Below, piece by piece: positions 45,590-59,334 of a DNA stretch of 64,000 nucleotides. Location of the stretch: assembly GCF_932274485.2 (NCBI RefSeq), contig NC_065886.2, positions 40,969,501 through 41,033,500 on the forward strand. The letters are read 5' to 3'. Both the position numbers and the translations under genes were made by a program. The notes below the pieces were generated by a model. The model did no database searches. It was not told the origin of the DNA and saw only the letters and a list, made by a program, of their open reading frames with translations. Position 1 is the first letter of the stretch; each line of letters begins with the position of its first letter. Source of the stretch: Patella vulgata (lineage: Eukaryota; Mollusca; Gastropoda; Patellidae).

Positions 45590-45860
45590 CTGGCGGATAA
45601 GATTCCTATCTCTGGATTTTCTAGCCTGCTTACCACTGGTGCAAGGCGTGGGGGTGATATAGTCATTCGGATGGATGGATAAACCGAGATACTGTGTACA
45701 CCCTTGGCAGCACCTGGCAAATAGAAATCGAAATAAAAACTTGGTCGTAGCGTTGTCTTTAAATAAGAGTAGGTTTTAGCGCTGCTATCTAGGCAATATG
45801 TTCCCTCACACTTAACTTATGCCCGTCTTCGTTAGACTTGATGGTGTAGAGAAGTATGGT
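45590..45860 (+). repeat. SINE-A, old and diverged
   Basis: CATTCGGATGGATGG, AAATAAGAGTAGG and TATGCCCGTCTTCGTTAGAC follow the family order. Confidence 0.65.
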
Positions 45861-47654
45861 CACTGGCATGGGAATATATAGATCGCAGTAGTTTTGAATA
45901 AATAATTATATCCAAAATATTCCATGCATTTGATAATAAATGAAACAAAATCACAGGGTTCATGTTTAATAGGCGCCCAATTTTTCTTCATTCGCCTTTG
46001 TGTCACCATTAGCGACAGATGTATAGAAACTGCATCTGATATCTGATAGATAATGATGAAATACAACCTTGAGACGTATTTGAAATAGGTCTACATATTA
46101 TATTTTATGAAGACTCTACTGATCTTTTAACTATCTTTACAAAATGTCATCAGGTGCATGCCAAGTCGTCTGAAACATGTTTTTTTCTCTCTCTTTAACG
46201 AGATGATTAATATTCGTTGAGATTCTGCGATGTCTGTTAGGTTAGTTGTGTCGTTTGATAAATTTATACAAAGATCTGAAAACGTCAGCAGGTGATTGTT
46301 GGCCTAAAATGTGATATCTTTTCATTGGCTAGAAGAGAGTCCAGGTCAGGTCAGGTCATGCCAATTAATTATAAGATTCTTAAAATTGGTGTAGATCCAT
46401 TATAACAAGATAAAAACGCAAAACAACTTTCAATTTTTATAAGAGGCTCTTTGTTCTTACGATATAATTATGAAATTACAGCATTTAGTCACATATAGAA
46501 AGGTTAGGGTGCACCAGAAGCACAAACACGTCAACCATATAAAACACGGACATTGTAAGATATCATATAAGTCAAGTTAACGTTTCTGGTGGACGTCAGT
46601 AAATAACGACTCGAACCTACATGTAGGCAATTAATATAATGCGACATAAATCCACCCTCAGGAGATTCCATTTACTTTTATTAAATGTATCGTGCTCTGA
46701 ATATATTTATGATTTTATGATAATATTTATAGGTTGGTAACATCTGTTCTGTTTAAAGGAATGTTATAACATTTATTTATCAACATAATATTGTGGTCTT
46801 TTATACATCAAAAGCGCTAATGTATGTTGATGCGAATATTGTTTCGTAGATGTTCTTTGCGTCCTAGACCACAAGAAACTCACTAAAAAGCCAAATGCCC
46901 TTCAAATTGACAGTATGTTTAATAACTATCTAGTGTTTTCTTTTATTTTAAAACATACGCTCTATTTAGTTAGGCAAGGTGGTGTTTGGCCCCCGGTGCC
47001 CCCACCCATCTTCTGCCCGGGCCCGCCCTTGTTATCATTAAATACCGTACTTGTGTGTAGGTCTGTTTATAATTTACATAAAATATCAAATACAAATAGT
47101 TGAAATAGTTTGGAATGTGATATTAAAGCGATAAGCAATATGGCCCCCTCTTTAAATATACATTGTCATCAAAATACATTTATCGATAACATCGCTATAA
47201 TTCTACGTTCTCACTGAAATTCCATGTGCATGAAATAACCTCGGCAATTACCATTTACGTGCTGATTTCAAATTAAGATCATTATAGAATCAACAGATAT
47301 ACATGAAACAAACATACATACATGTACATAATTATACAGAGATTCAACACTTACAAAGACACGAACCAATTATATATAATGCGGGTTTTTTTTTGCATTG
47401 CCTTTGATACAATGTAATGTGTTCTCATTTTCCCAGCGTGTTACTCGCTTTAAACTCTGTTATTATCACGATATAGATTATGATAGGTGCATGTATAAAC
47501 ATTTAAATACTATAAAAATATCATGTGGTCAATCCTAATGGGTAATCAAATACAAAATTCTACAAAGAGCCGTTACCATAATAACAATCTTGTCGCAGGG
47601 TTCAAATTTTGTAAGGATATTCAAATTGAGCGTTTTATACATTTTAGGATTAAT
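45861..47654. other. Intergenic, nothing recognised
   Basis: A GC-rich island at 46,975-47,030 (CCCCCGGTGCCCCCACCC) within AT-rich sequence. No coding signal. Confidence 0.4.
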
Positions 47655-47895
47655 GAAATGGGCTTAACTTCCTAATTTACTGCACCAAACGCCATGCAAT
47701 GTGATATGCGGGAAATTTGGCCCGCGCAGCAACTGTCCAGAGCTCATTTACATGCACACCAGAGTGTTCACAGTACCTCGGTTTTCGTTCCATTCGGACG
47801 ACTAGACACTGTTCCTTGTCATCCGCCATTGACAAGCGGACACCGCGCTTGAAAACCCCAAGCAACTTTCGCTGCTCAAATCCTGGTTTGTGACA
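47655..47895 (-). repeat. SINE-A, diverged
   Basis: GAAATGGGCTTAAC at left, then TTTGGCCCGCGCAGC, GTTCCATTCGGACGACTAGA and TTGTCATCCGCC. Confidence 0.75.
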
Positions 47896-49275
47896 TACTT
47901 TTAGCACATTTATATTTGGTTCGATTTAATGGATTAAACAGACCACCTACCATACTGTCTATTATATTATCTTGTGATGATAGTCGTTTCAGCACCTTTT
48001 ATTTATCTGATCATATCAGCCTAGGGACCAATGCCACATTCCACATTTTCTACAGTTTAAAAATAAGATCGTATATATAGATAAGCTAACGGTATATATG
48101 ATACATAAACACGAACATGTGCAAGTCAAGATGAATCTCAATTTAATATAAATATATGCCCTACAGGTGTGCATGTACTTTTGGCATGGTTTAACGACTT
48201 AAGGACTTCGGTTATATATTTAGTCTTAAAGGAGCTAAATCTCTATTCTTTGGAACCTAAAATGGGTCGAAAGGCAGATAGTAATGTATGTAAACTGATT
48301 TACGTTCAATTAATTTTATTTGTATTGTTATTTTTTTATTGTTATTTTTCTTATTAGTTATGTTCGGTGAAATACGTGAGCAGTTTAAATTGAATGGCAG
48401 TCGTTTGTCCCTGGGTAGCCCAGTATGCACCAGGAGAACGGTTTGACATTTAACTTCCTCAAGTGTCGTTTTTCCTTATTTATCAATGCCCCTAATTACA
48501 AATGGCACTCGGGACCATAGAGAAAACGACACCGCATACTGATTTTAAAATGTCCATTGTGTACTAATTATTGGACATCAGGAGAATATATTTTCAATTT
48601 ATAGACTGGAATGGACCAATATTACATTCTAATTCTTTTTTTTAATGTCTAAGATTATGGATAATGTTGCGTTGGGAATTTAGCTACTTTAAGTCTATAT
48701 ACCATTCTTATACAAGTGGTTAAAATACACCGGATGTGTATAAATTAGATTTTTTTCCTGCCAATGTGGTATTTGTTATGTATGTATGACAGAAAATTCC
48801 GACGAAATAATCCAAAGCGAATACAAAATTGACAACGTATGCATGTATTTACATAACATTCATGCTTCATGAGATATGAGAATGCTCATACCGAAGACAG
48901 TTTTACATTTTCAGATACATATCTACATATCTGATGGTTTCGTAAGGATGTTATTCAAACCAAAGTTGTTAGGAATGACGTTTTGTTGGCATTCATGATC
49001 AGATCGCACATTAGAAAGACATTTCGGAATCCATCACGCCACAAACCATATTGATTTAGTTATCGTTCTCTTGTTGTTTGCTTGCGCAATTAAACGTACG
49101 TGTAATTGAAAATTGCGCTTAAAGGTAACAGTAGCTGGACAGTGAAAACGAAAGAACATATTAAGTATCAGTTTGTTTTATGTGCCTTGATTATTGACAA
49201 TTTTTATTAACTTTCGCAATCAGATGAAATAGTACTGTTCCATGTCAACGGTTGTATATTTATTCAAACGAGCAA
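47896..49275. other. Intergenic, nothing recognised
   Basis: AT-rich sequence without repeat or coding signal. Confidence 0.4.
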
Positions 49276-49587
49276 GGCGCCGTGTTGGCTCAATAAGTAA
49301 GATGCTGGCTCGCTAACCACGGGGTCTCATTAAGTTCACACTTGGTGTTGGCCCCGTAAGGACTTGACAAGGAAAGTGTCTATACGTTTGGATGGGACGC
49401 ACAACCCGGTCTCGCGTACACATTGACGTACACGTAAAATAACCATTGACAGAATTCGCAAAAAAAGTAGGTCGTAACGCTGCTGCCCTGTCAAAATTTC
49501 CCACATAGCACACTGCATGGCATATGTCCGTCTTTATTAGCCCAATGTGTGCAGAGAAGTAAACCCTATTTCACTTCATTTCGAATG
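49276..49587 (+). repeat. SINE-A, near complete
   Basis: Head GTTGGCTCAATAAGTAAGAT, then GCTCGCTAACCACGG, GTCCGTCTTTATTAGCCC and tail AAACCCTATTTCACTTCATT. It lies about 700 bp upstream of the ANKRD50 start. Confidence 0.85.
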
Positions 49588-50299
49588 AGAAATAAACCAT
49601 TTATAAAACGTACGTATAGTGTATCAATATTGATGATGTTGTCGAGTTCGGGTATAACACAACATTAATCTCCGGTTACATCATGTTTTCTGATTCCAAG
49701 TCTGTGATTCAGTTAATAATGTATCATTTTCAATTCAAACCACGCCGATACGTGCAGTTCATGTGTTGTCTGGTCCATTTGTTTGTGAATCAATTTACGT
49801 ATGCGAGTAACTCACTTTATACTCGCTCACCGAGGAAATTTCCTAGTCAACTTGTTCTGTCTTCCATTTCGACTACCAATTTTATTTTTCATCGATTTTC
49901 CCTAGTTCTTATCAATAGTCTTTACTTTCAGATACATGGACTAGTCGGCGAGGTCAGCGCGTGGAGATCACGAGGGTTTCTACAATACTGGAAGCCCGAC
50001 CCTCTTACATTGCTGGGACTGAATGGAATCCGTAGAGATCAGAGAACCCCCTGACGACGCCGTGGAGTCCTTCATTGACAAGTGTTATTGTTTGAATATC
50101 TAGTGATTGGATTAAAACGTAGAACATATCGTCGCTTCTAAACAAGACATTAACAGTGTTATATGTAATAAGTTATATACACCTCCGTGACTGTGGATTA
50201 ATGCGCCGTGTGTCTATTTAGAGAAATCGTTTTCAGAGTGTGTGTTGGGATTTATTCGTTAGCTTGACGGTGCTATCACTTCGCCGATCTGTTCTCATC
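49588..50299 (+). promoter_or_regulatory. 5' flank / 5' UTR of ANKRD50 (candidate)
   Basis: Unique sequence directly upstream of the start codon. TTATATA at 50,173-50,179 is the only TATA-like motif near it. TTTACTTTCAG at 49,921-49,931 could be an acceptor for a 5' UTR exon. Both are weak calls. Confidence 0.25.
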
Positions 50300-52768
50300 A
50301 TGGCGCAAAGTCTATTACAAAATAAGCGGTTCTTCTGCCGTGAGTGGTCTTTTAGCAAAATTCAACATTGCTTGGAACATCGTCCGGAATCCAAGACATG
50401 CGGGGCCCTTATCATGGGAGGACCTGGTTGTGGAAAAACGGCGTTAGGATGTGAATTAGTCTGGCCGACGACGACAACCGGTAAACAGTGTGCGCTACAC
50501 AAACGATTAATCGCTTATCATTTCTGTCAGGCTCATGACATTGATACCCTTTCACTGGTGGATTTCATATCAGGATTAATTGATCAGCTGTCGAAATCTG
50601 AACTGATTTTAGGTTACCGAGAAAAATTAAGAGATCCTGCGATTAGAAAATATCTGAACCAGGTTGAGATTGATAAGAATCCGGACGAAGCTTTTAAACA
50701 GGCCGTGCTTAGTCCACTATTGTCCATCGACCCTCCTAAAGACACCCTTTTTATGCTAATTGATTCTATAGACGAATCGTATTTAAATACCACAAGTGAT
50801 AAATCGGGAATAAGTCGCAACATTGCCGAACTGTTGGCTAATCATCACCCAATGGTACCGCCGTGGCTGCTATTAGTCTGTTCGTCTCGAAAACAAAGTA
50901 AATCGGTTACTCGTATGTTTACCGGATTTAGAAAAATTAGTCTGGATGATTTGCGGAAGTCTCACATTGTACGTGACGTACAGCAATATATCTTATGTCG
51001 GCTAGATCAAGAAGAAGCGCTAAGACAACATCTTAGTCGCGAGACAGCGGAAATGTTGAACCAATTACATATTAAAAGTAACGGTTGTTTTCTCTATCTG
51101 GAAAAGGTTTTAGATGGAGTGGCCGATAATTTCATTATGCTGCGTGAAATTAGAGAAATACCAGGAACTTTAAACGGCCTCTATTTGTGGCTGTGTCAAC
51201 GACTCTTTGTGAAAAAACAATTCGAAAAAATTCAACCGATTTTAAACACCATCTTAGCCGCTCGTAGACCCCTATCAGTATCGCAATTATACTCTTGTAG
51301 TCGCAGTCTTAATATCACTTTGACTTTCGAGGAATTCGACAGACGAATGAAATTAATGTCAAAAATTCTAATAGACGGCGACAGTGGGAATAAAATTCTG
51401 TTTCATCATAGTTTCGCCGAGTGGTTGCTAGATGTAAAACATTGTACTCAAAAATATCTTTGTAATGCAACTCAAGGTCATGGGATGTTGGCAATGTCTG
51501 CCACATTGCAGGCATCTCAGCTTTCGGCACCGGAAATACAAGACTTTGCTTTCCATCTGTTAAAGACTAACGCACAAAGCCCAATTCATAATCACAATTT
51601 GATTCATTGGCTAATGTTGTCGGGAGCAGACGTGGAATCTAGTCTATCCTCCGGGGTTCCCAAGGATCAAAAGGTCGTTAAAATGCTTCTTGATGCAGGA
51701 GCTAGAATGCCCACTAATGATCTTAACACAAGTACTCTGTCAGTGGAAGAGGATAAAGATGACACGGGGTCTTCTATAGAAGAAATCGATATCCCAGTTG
51801 ATCAGATTGATGGAAATGGAAGAACCCTTCTCCATACAGCTTCGCATCAGGGTAATCTTAACCTAGTTAAACTGTTACTGGTTAAAGGTGCTTGTGTAGA
51901 AGCTGTAGACAAAACTGGTCAAACGGCGCTCAATCTAGCAGCTCGTCAAGGCTTTGAGGAGATTGTCGATCTATTACTGAAAGCCGAAGCGGACGTGAAT
52001 CACGCAGATAATGATGGGTGGACTGCTCTTAGGTCAACAGCTTGGGGAGGACACACTTCCGTCGTTTCTATTCTCCTAGAAGCTGGGGCCATGGTTGACC
52101 ATGCAGATAGTGATCAAAGAACAGCTCTTAGGGCTGCTGCGTGGGGAGGACACGAGGAGATAGTCACTCAGCTTCTGAGACACGGTGCGGATGTGAACAA
52201 AGCTGACAATGAAGGACGCACCGCATTGATAGCCGCTGCATATATGGGACATGTTGAAATTGTAGAACATTTATTGGATTATAAAGCAGATATTAACCAC
52301 GAGGACTGCGATGGTCGAACTGCTCTGTCCGTTGCAGCTTTATGCATACCTGCTAGTGAAGGTCACGCAAAGGTTGTTGGTCTTCTCCTTGAACGGGGAG
52401 CAGAAGTTGATCACCGAGATCATGATGGTATGACCCCTCTGTTGGTAGCAGCGTATGAGGGACATCATGAAGTTTGTGAACTTTTGTTAGAGTGGGACGC
52501 GGACGTAGATCATTGTGATAATAACAGCAGAACTCCCCTGTGGGCCGCAACGTCCATGGGTCACGAGAAAGTAGTTGGCCAACTGTTGTTTTGGGGTACC
52601 GCTGTGGATCATATTGACGGGGAAGGGAGAAGTGTTCTGTGTGTAGCGGCTGCCCAGGGAAATGCAGCAGTAGTGACTTTACTGTTAGACCGTGGATTAG
52701 ATGAAATGCATAGAGACAATGGCGGATGGACGCCATTACATATGGCGGCCTATGAAGGACACTTTGAG
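50300..52768 (+). CDS. ANKRD50: ANKRD50 orthologue, first coding exon (3'-partial)
   Basis: An 823-codon exon of a P-loop NTPase with ankyrin repeats. The N-terminus ([16 protein letters not shown]) and long stretches ([16 protein letters not shown]-like, [31 protein letters not shown]) match vertebrate ANKRD50 from memory. Walker A is GGPGCGKT at residues 40-47 and Walker B is [10 protein letters not shown] at 150-159. Ten ankyrin repeats begin near 506 (NGRTLLHTA) and run to the exon end ([13 protein letters not shown]). The ATG at 50,300 has A at -3 and G at +4 and matches the family start. The frame is open 20 codons further up, judged 5' UTR. Donor GAG|GTAAGT at 52,769, phase 0. The remaining ankyrin repeats and C-terminal tail lie beyond the window. 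In vertebrates ANKRD50 acts with SNX27-retromer in endosome-to-surface recycling; the same role here is inference. Confidence 0.93.
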
Positions 52769-52842
52769 GTAAGTCTATGATTTCTTATTACGTTTAATAT
52801 AAACTATTTTATTAACATTTATCATAGAATATTTACCATAGA
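52769..52842 (+). other. Start of long ANKRD50 intron
   Basis: Consensus donor GTAAGT. No later ankyrin-coding exon is seen up to 64,000, so the intron is at least 11.2 kb. Confidence 0.8.
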
Positions 52843-53035
52843 TGTAATTCACAAATACGTTAATTCACAATTAAATACCATTATTCACAATCAAATCCCA
52901 AACTTCTCAATCAAATCCCAAACTTCTCAATCGAATACCATCAAATGCCAAAATTGTCAATCAGATGCCCACTATCATGCCCACAATTAAATGCCATAAT
53001 TCACAATCAAATACCATAATTCACAATCGAAACCC
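52843..53035 (+). repeat. Short minisatellite
   Basis: Units such as AATTCACAATCAAATACCAT and CTTCTCAATCAAATCCCAAA recur about every 20-25 bp. Confidence 0.75.
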
Positions 53036-54359
53036 GTAAACATGTACATGTATGCGTCATCGGCCATGTATATAAATAAATCATAACTGAGATATATACA
53101 TGTACATGTATCTACTTTAACTCACACGTTGAAACGGGGAAAATTATATTATAAACTATTCTTTCTCTAGCATTAACAGCTCTGCATCACACACATTATC
53201 CCAGTTACATCTTCTAAGTTCTAACTTTATCTTTAGTTCACATCTATTTTTAGATAAGCCATGCTGCTTTTTTTACATCAATAATCTTTAATGTGATTGA
53301 ATCAGCAAAGAATAACATTAAACAATAACAATCAATAAAATGTTGACTCATCCATTTGAATAATACATTAGACCCGTTGATAACAATACGCGTAGCTTCC
53401 GTTTAACACAAAAAGATCCCACGACTCAACTCACATGAACCTAAAGCCCGAAAAACACAAGAGGCGTATTAGATGTACACTAGGTCATAAATGCAGTTTA
53501 GGGACAATTTGTTTAAGTGTTACTTTGCGTTTATCCAGTAATTAGCGCATTCCATTTGGTGCAAAATTCTATTGTAACTTGGATATATCCTAATGCTCCA
53601 TATTAAAGATTTGTATTTTATTTTGACCACATCCTAATGCATAGGTACAAAAGTTGGATTGAGTGGCCACTGTAAATTGTGTTTTGATAACATCGTTTTA
53701 CCTGTTCGTCCGAAAAAAGCTCAACCGTACATTCCTGTAAGGTTGTGTTTTCATAGATCCAGGTGAACTTTATTTGTATCCACGTGTTCACAATTCCCAA
53801 TACAGTTTGATAAATCTAAAAACCGCCGTGGGTTACTCCGAGAATTACTTCCACGATTTAAACAGCCTAACGAACAGAATATTATTTATCCGACCTGTTT
53901 TGTGGCTCACGTTGATTCGGAATAAGCAGTTAAGGATGTCTATTGACATGAATGATAATTTAGAATATGCATCTAAATTGTGTAACTATAAGTGCTGGTT
54001 GTATCAAATCGATTATTAGAAGACTGTGTATAAAGACAAAAACGCGGACATCCATGACCTCAAATGGTATTTTTTGTGTGACAGGCTTGAATTTTCAACC
54101 AAGAACAGTCCTCGCAGAAAAAAAACAATAGTAGTCTTCGTGCATCAAATAATTAACCGTAGTACTGCACGTAGGCAGCATATGATCGCGTGTTAAGGTC
54201 TCATTTGAGAGGAGAATTAAACTTGATAATATGATTGGTGAAAGCACTGATACTGGCATTTCTTCTTGTTGGATATAAACGTGTGGAGTGTATCCTGCCT
54301 AAAGATGGTATCAGTTTCTAAAAACAGTTCGCATTTATGTATTCCACTCGTACATGTAT
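53036..54359. other. Intron, nothing recognised
   Basis: An 81-codon frame at 53,774 has no ankyrin or other motif. Confidence 0.4.
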
Positions 54360-54430
54360 ACTGCGGTTGTCTTCATTATCCCAGTCGGTGTAGAAAAGTG
54401 GGGCGTCGTTAAACCCCATTTCATTTCGTA
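54360..54430 (+). repeat. SINE-A 3' stub
   Basis: GTCTTCATTATCCCAGTCGG, then GTCGTTAAACCCCATTTC. Confidence 0.8.
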
Positions 54431-54434
54431 TATA

Positions 54435-54725
54435 GTAGTTCGATCCCTGTTTGGATGGCGCCATGTCAATGGTTATACCGGCATGTCTTTCCTCCTTGTA
54501 TGAACGGAGGGGACGAATGGGTGTGCAGCGCGTAGTCGTTCCGATGGTACGAAAACCGAGGTCCAGTGTACATGCTGGGGTGGACGTACAAAATCCGTCG
54601 ACAGTTGGAATTCAGTTGCTGTCCGGGCAAAAATTTTCTGTATGGCGTATACCCATCTAGGCCGTCTTCATTATTCCGGTAGGTGCAGAAAAAGAGGACG
54701 TTAAGACACATAGCATTCATTAATT
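54435..54725 (+). repeat. SINE-A, head-truncated
   Basis: TCGATCCCTGTTTGG (box B region), GTAGTCGTTCCGATGG, CGTCGACAGTTGGAATTC and AGGACGTTAAGAC. It lies directly behind another SINE-A stub in the same orientation. Confidence 0.8.
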
Positions 54726-56690
54726 CGTATAAAACGTCCACTTGCAATTATCAGACACCTTTGTAAATGTCAAACCCGTTTCAAAGTTGAAAATACTAAA
54801 CGTTAATAGTATAAAAACACTTATTGATATTGACTTCTGTCAAATGCAATTATTGTGAATCTGGTTATGTTCTCAAGAGCTTTAGTATTTTTTGTCCAGA
54901 CAAAGGCGTTTACATGTAAACATTTGACATGGCAAGATATATTTGACATGACAGGATACATATAATATACGTTTTGTATTTATTAAGAGAAAACATACTG
55001 TATATGTTCATTTAAAGTTTAGTTGGGTGTTATATGTTGAAAAATAAAAATAATGAAAAATATTTTGGATAAACCGTTTAATCATCTGAAGGATTACCTA
55101 AATATATATCACAATGAAGTAGCAATTAGTTGTAACTGATACAATGTACATGTATATTAATAATGAAATATCAGTTCGGTTTTCCTTTTTTTTTGTTGGA
55201 AAAGTCCCGTTTCTGAAGACAGGTGGTGCTGGGTTAGTTAAAGTCACAGTGATCAAACAATAAACAGAAATGTGATAATTTATTGTAATGACTGTTTTGT
55301 TTGGTGTATAAAAATATACTACATGAAGAACGAGCTTGCCTATACGATTAAAAAAGAATTATGTACTCCAGCATGTTGCGACTTTAATATTTAATATTTG
55401 AACACAAGTATGTACATTTATTAAAATTCGCGTGTTATCAGGGTGAGGAAACACTCGAAAACCCTAATAAATTTGATAGGCGGCCAATCACGGTCTGCAT
55501 GGTTGACAAGCATATAATTCACAGCAAAAGGCTTTAAAATATTCCAGCTCGAAATGTTTAAATACATGGACTCCAATACGTGTATTTGGAAATTGCTAAT
55601 AAAAATATCGGCGTCAGATCTCACGGGCTACCAATCGTGTTTTGCGTGCGTTAAGCATGGAGGTTTTTATCTATAGAAAGATTTAAAGAAAAATATTATT
55701 CTAAGCTTTTTGTTTATTATTAGAAATTTAATATAATATCACCATGTGTAAACTGTACATTCAGGAAAAGGTTAGCTGTTTTAAACTAGCTAATTGGAGT
55801 CACGTGACATTGTATATAAGTTGTCGCAGTAATATGACCTATGGACTGTAATATTTTACAACACTAGGATGCGTTTTAATGATTTTTTTTCTCTCCAACT
55901 AGATCAATATTATTCAACGTTAGTTTCCTGTAAAGGTCAAACATGGCGGCCAGAAAAAAATAACATCTGTTTTAAAACTGTTCTTTGTCCAGGCCTCCAT
56001 CTATACGATATAAGTGCATTGTTAGTTTTCCCTTGGCATGGTATATGTATTAGGTAATTTAGTAAATATCTCCCAATGGGGACTATTTGTGTAGAATGCT
56101 GTGGATATCCGATTTACAATGTGTTATTATTAATTTGAACTTTTTTTTATCCACCCAGCTTTTGTCTCGTTGTGCAGTTTTACTGCATTGTTGATATGGA
56201 ATGATGGAGATTTATTTATTAAAATGAAAATTAAATCTAAATAATACTGGATAACAATTAAATAATCACACCGAGTGGGCTTAACGGACATACATATCTC
56301 GAGTGGCTTGATTTAGATCTGTTTTGTTAGTTTTGTTTTAAACATTATTTGCATAAAAAAAGGACGGGACCCCCCGCCCCCTCACATACACACACACACC
56401 CTCTTAGGAATACACAGTACGATTATTATTATTAAAATATTAAGAATATCATAATAATAGAATGATCTATATTCCTAGGTTTAGATTATTCCTACCCAGA
56501 TGTACATAGACTAATTGATATTGATTGGGTTGTTGGGCTGTTATCTCTAAAGTTACTGTATACACCAAGGTGTTGGCATTATGGAAATTTGGTTGTCATT
56601 ATAATATATGTACATAGATAAGGAATGTGTTTAGGAAATATCATATTAGATATATATGTATCATGGTACCAAGTTTTGTCAGCTTCATTT
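54726..56690. other. Intron, nothing recognised
   Basis: A C-rich patch with (CA)n at about 56,367-56,400. No exon signal supported. Confidence 0.4.
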
Positions 56691-56699
56691 TAGGCACAA

Positions 56700-57360
56700 A
56701 CCACCATTTTATTTAGCTGTAACTATTCACATAGTGTTTATGCTGATATCACTTTTTATTTAGCTATAATCAGTGACTGGCGCGACTTCTCATTTAGCTA
56801 TAATTAGTGACTATTCTCATGTTGTTTACGCTGATATCACTTTTGATTTAGCTACATGCACAGGTAGTGTCAATTATCATATTGTTCATGCTGATACCAC
56901 TTCTCATTTAGCTATAATAATGTGACCGTTTTCATGTTGCTTATTTTGATACCACTCTTCATTTAGCTATAATAAGTGACTTTTTTCATGTTGTTTATGC
57001 TGATACCACTTTTAATTTACTAGTAGCTATATTGGTTATTCTCATGTCATTGATTCTGATACCACTTCTCATTTAGCTATAATTAGTGACTTTTTTATGT
57101 TGTTTATGCTGATACCATTTTTTTTTAATTTACTAGTAGCTATATTGGTTATTCTCATGTCATTGATTCTGATACCACTTCTCGTTTAGCGATAATAATG
57201 TGACCGTTCTCGTGTTGCTTATTTTGATACCACTCTTCATTTAGCTATAATAAGTGACTTTTTTCATGTTGTTTATGCTGATACCACTTTTAATTTACAA
57301 GTAGCTATAGTGACTATTCTCATGTTGTTGATTCTCATAGCACTTCTCATTTAGAAAGTT
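56700..57360 (+). repeat. Minisatellite, about 12 units of 50-60 bp
   Basis: Units read ATTTAGCTATAATTAGTGAC, TTCTCATGTTGTTTATGCTG and ATACCACTTCTC with variation. Longer-range copies are visible: the block with ACTAGTAGCTATATTGG recurs about every two units. Confidence 0.88.
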
Positions 57361-59334
57361 TATATGCATATTGCTAACATTGTGTATATAATAATGTATT
57401 TAAATTTCGTCTGCAATATCATTTAATATCTGTGTGGTACTTCACATTCTAATCTTCTATTGTTTCATGAAATACAATACAGCGTTTGATTGAAAACATT
57501 TCAAACTGTAACGTCAGACATATAATTAGAACTAAAACCAATTTCTAAAAAATATGAAAAGGTCATTTATCAGTGTCCATGGAAAGAGTAGTGGCGGCGA
57601 CAGTTACTTGTTTTTAGTTGGTGTGGGTTTTGTTTATATTTATTCGTGTACGAATCTTTGTAAAAGTTAACGGTCTTGTCATAATAGGATTTCACGCCAA
57701 ATAGAAAATAGTTCAACTTTATTCAGGAGTTTGATTTTAATTTCACCCCTCATTACCAAACCATTCATTTTAGGTTGCTAACTCAGTGAACCTGGGAGAT
57801 GTCGTAAATGACGATAAAGGGTCAGACCTTTCCCATCTTACCGTTCAATCGAGGTGTGAAATCTAGCACTGGAGTGACAAGAGCTGTCACAGATCACTTT
57901 CAATTGACATCCATTAAAAAGAGATTTAATAGAAGTCATGCTTTTGTTCGTCCGTGTAAACTTTATTTGGGTACAATGCTGGCTGGATAATAGAGATTGG
58001 CGTCGACTAGACTAGATTAATTATCAACACAATTATGTAGTCACGGCTATGTCTTGCAAATCGAACACGGTGTCATCTTCATTAATTAAATCGTTTAAAG
58101 GGGGGTTACCTTTTGTTGGTTTGTCAGACTACTTCATGAGGTGAAGGGTCACGGCGGTTGGAATTGCTTGGGGGCATCTTGGATAACACTTTAGGCGTGG
58201 TGTTATGTTGTTATCGAGTAGTCGTAGGGGTTCGTTTATTTTTGCCCCTCATTAAATTGACTACCTGCTGTTTGAATAATACATCCCTGCTAGTTTGAGT
58301 ATCCATGTTGATCTTTTAATCTGTTCTTAAAAATAAGCTACCGAGGTTCAAAATTTGTCTTGTCTGTTAGCCAAAGCAAACTAGACATAATTAGTTCCTT
58401 TAGCTTTGAGGACTTTGTAGTAATACGGTTATTGCATCTTGAGTAAATGTCATGAAAGTGTCTGTTTGATCATGCGCGCATCGACTAATTTATATCCTAT
58501 AAGCGAGCGTAAAAAATACAAAAATAATGGATCTGCTACACAACGGTATCATAATGGACAAACTGACAGAACGGTTAATGAAATAAGGAAGGAAGCGAGG
58601 AAACATCTTGCCATCAAAATAAAGCCTTGGGTAGTTTTCTAGTTTGTCATTCTCGATAGTTATTAACTGCACTGTTGCTAATGTCAACTGTCAACCATGA
58701 AGTTAAACTCGATACAACCTGGCGTCAATCAGATGAAATATGAATAGATCGATTGAAACCACCAGTTCAAACAGAAGTTTGATGGTTCGACCATGCTATT
58801 AGTTGTTGCATGCGACGAACGTGTCGTTTGATCGAATATTCCCAACGCTGTGGCCATTTTGAATTTGTATCGTTATACAAGACGATAGTCATCGTCTGAA
58901 ATGTTCGATCCCAGTGACTTTGTGATGAGGGACTGAAATGCACCAATCGTCAAACGAAATATCAGTCTAACGAGTGAGATACCCTTTGATTGAAACGGAA
59001 TTTCATTAGATTGATGCCAATGAGATTTACCTCTTCGGTAGCTTTCCATCGTTAATCATTCTCCGTCTATTGCCAGCTTTCGACAATAATGTTATGTCCG
59101 AATCCAACTGGCACCAACCGACAGAAATATCAGGAGATCGAAAGAGAGACTTCTAGATCGAACAGTGTCGTTGTATGGAATGACATTGTCTTTCGATTAA
59201 ATGCAATTTTATTCATTAGTCATCTTAAAACATATAAATAATGAGACTTTCGTTGCCGCAGCTATTTTGAATGCATGCAGCTGCTACATGTATGTATGAC
59301 TCCAGCCCATGCCAGTAAAAACGCCCGGCTGAAA
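57361..59334. other. Intron with weak 400-bp duplication
   Basis: CGCTGTGGCCATTTTGAAT (about 58,848) and a diverged CCGCAGCTATTTTGAATGC (about 59,256) plus flanking blocks suggest an old direct duplication. No gene. Confidence 0.35.

Noticed and set aside
50240-50299. Earlier in-frame ATG of the ANKRD50 exon
   Set aside because: The 20 extra codons do not match the family N-terminus. The ATG at 50,300 has a better context and fits the family start.
56700-57360. CRISPR-like array
   Set aside because: The whole unit is repeated with drift; there are no unique spacers and the setting is eukaryotic.
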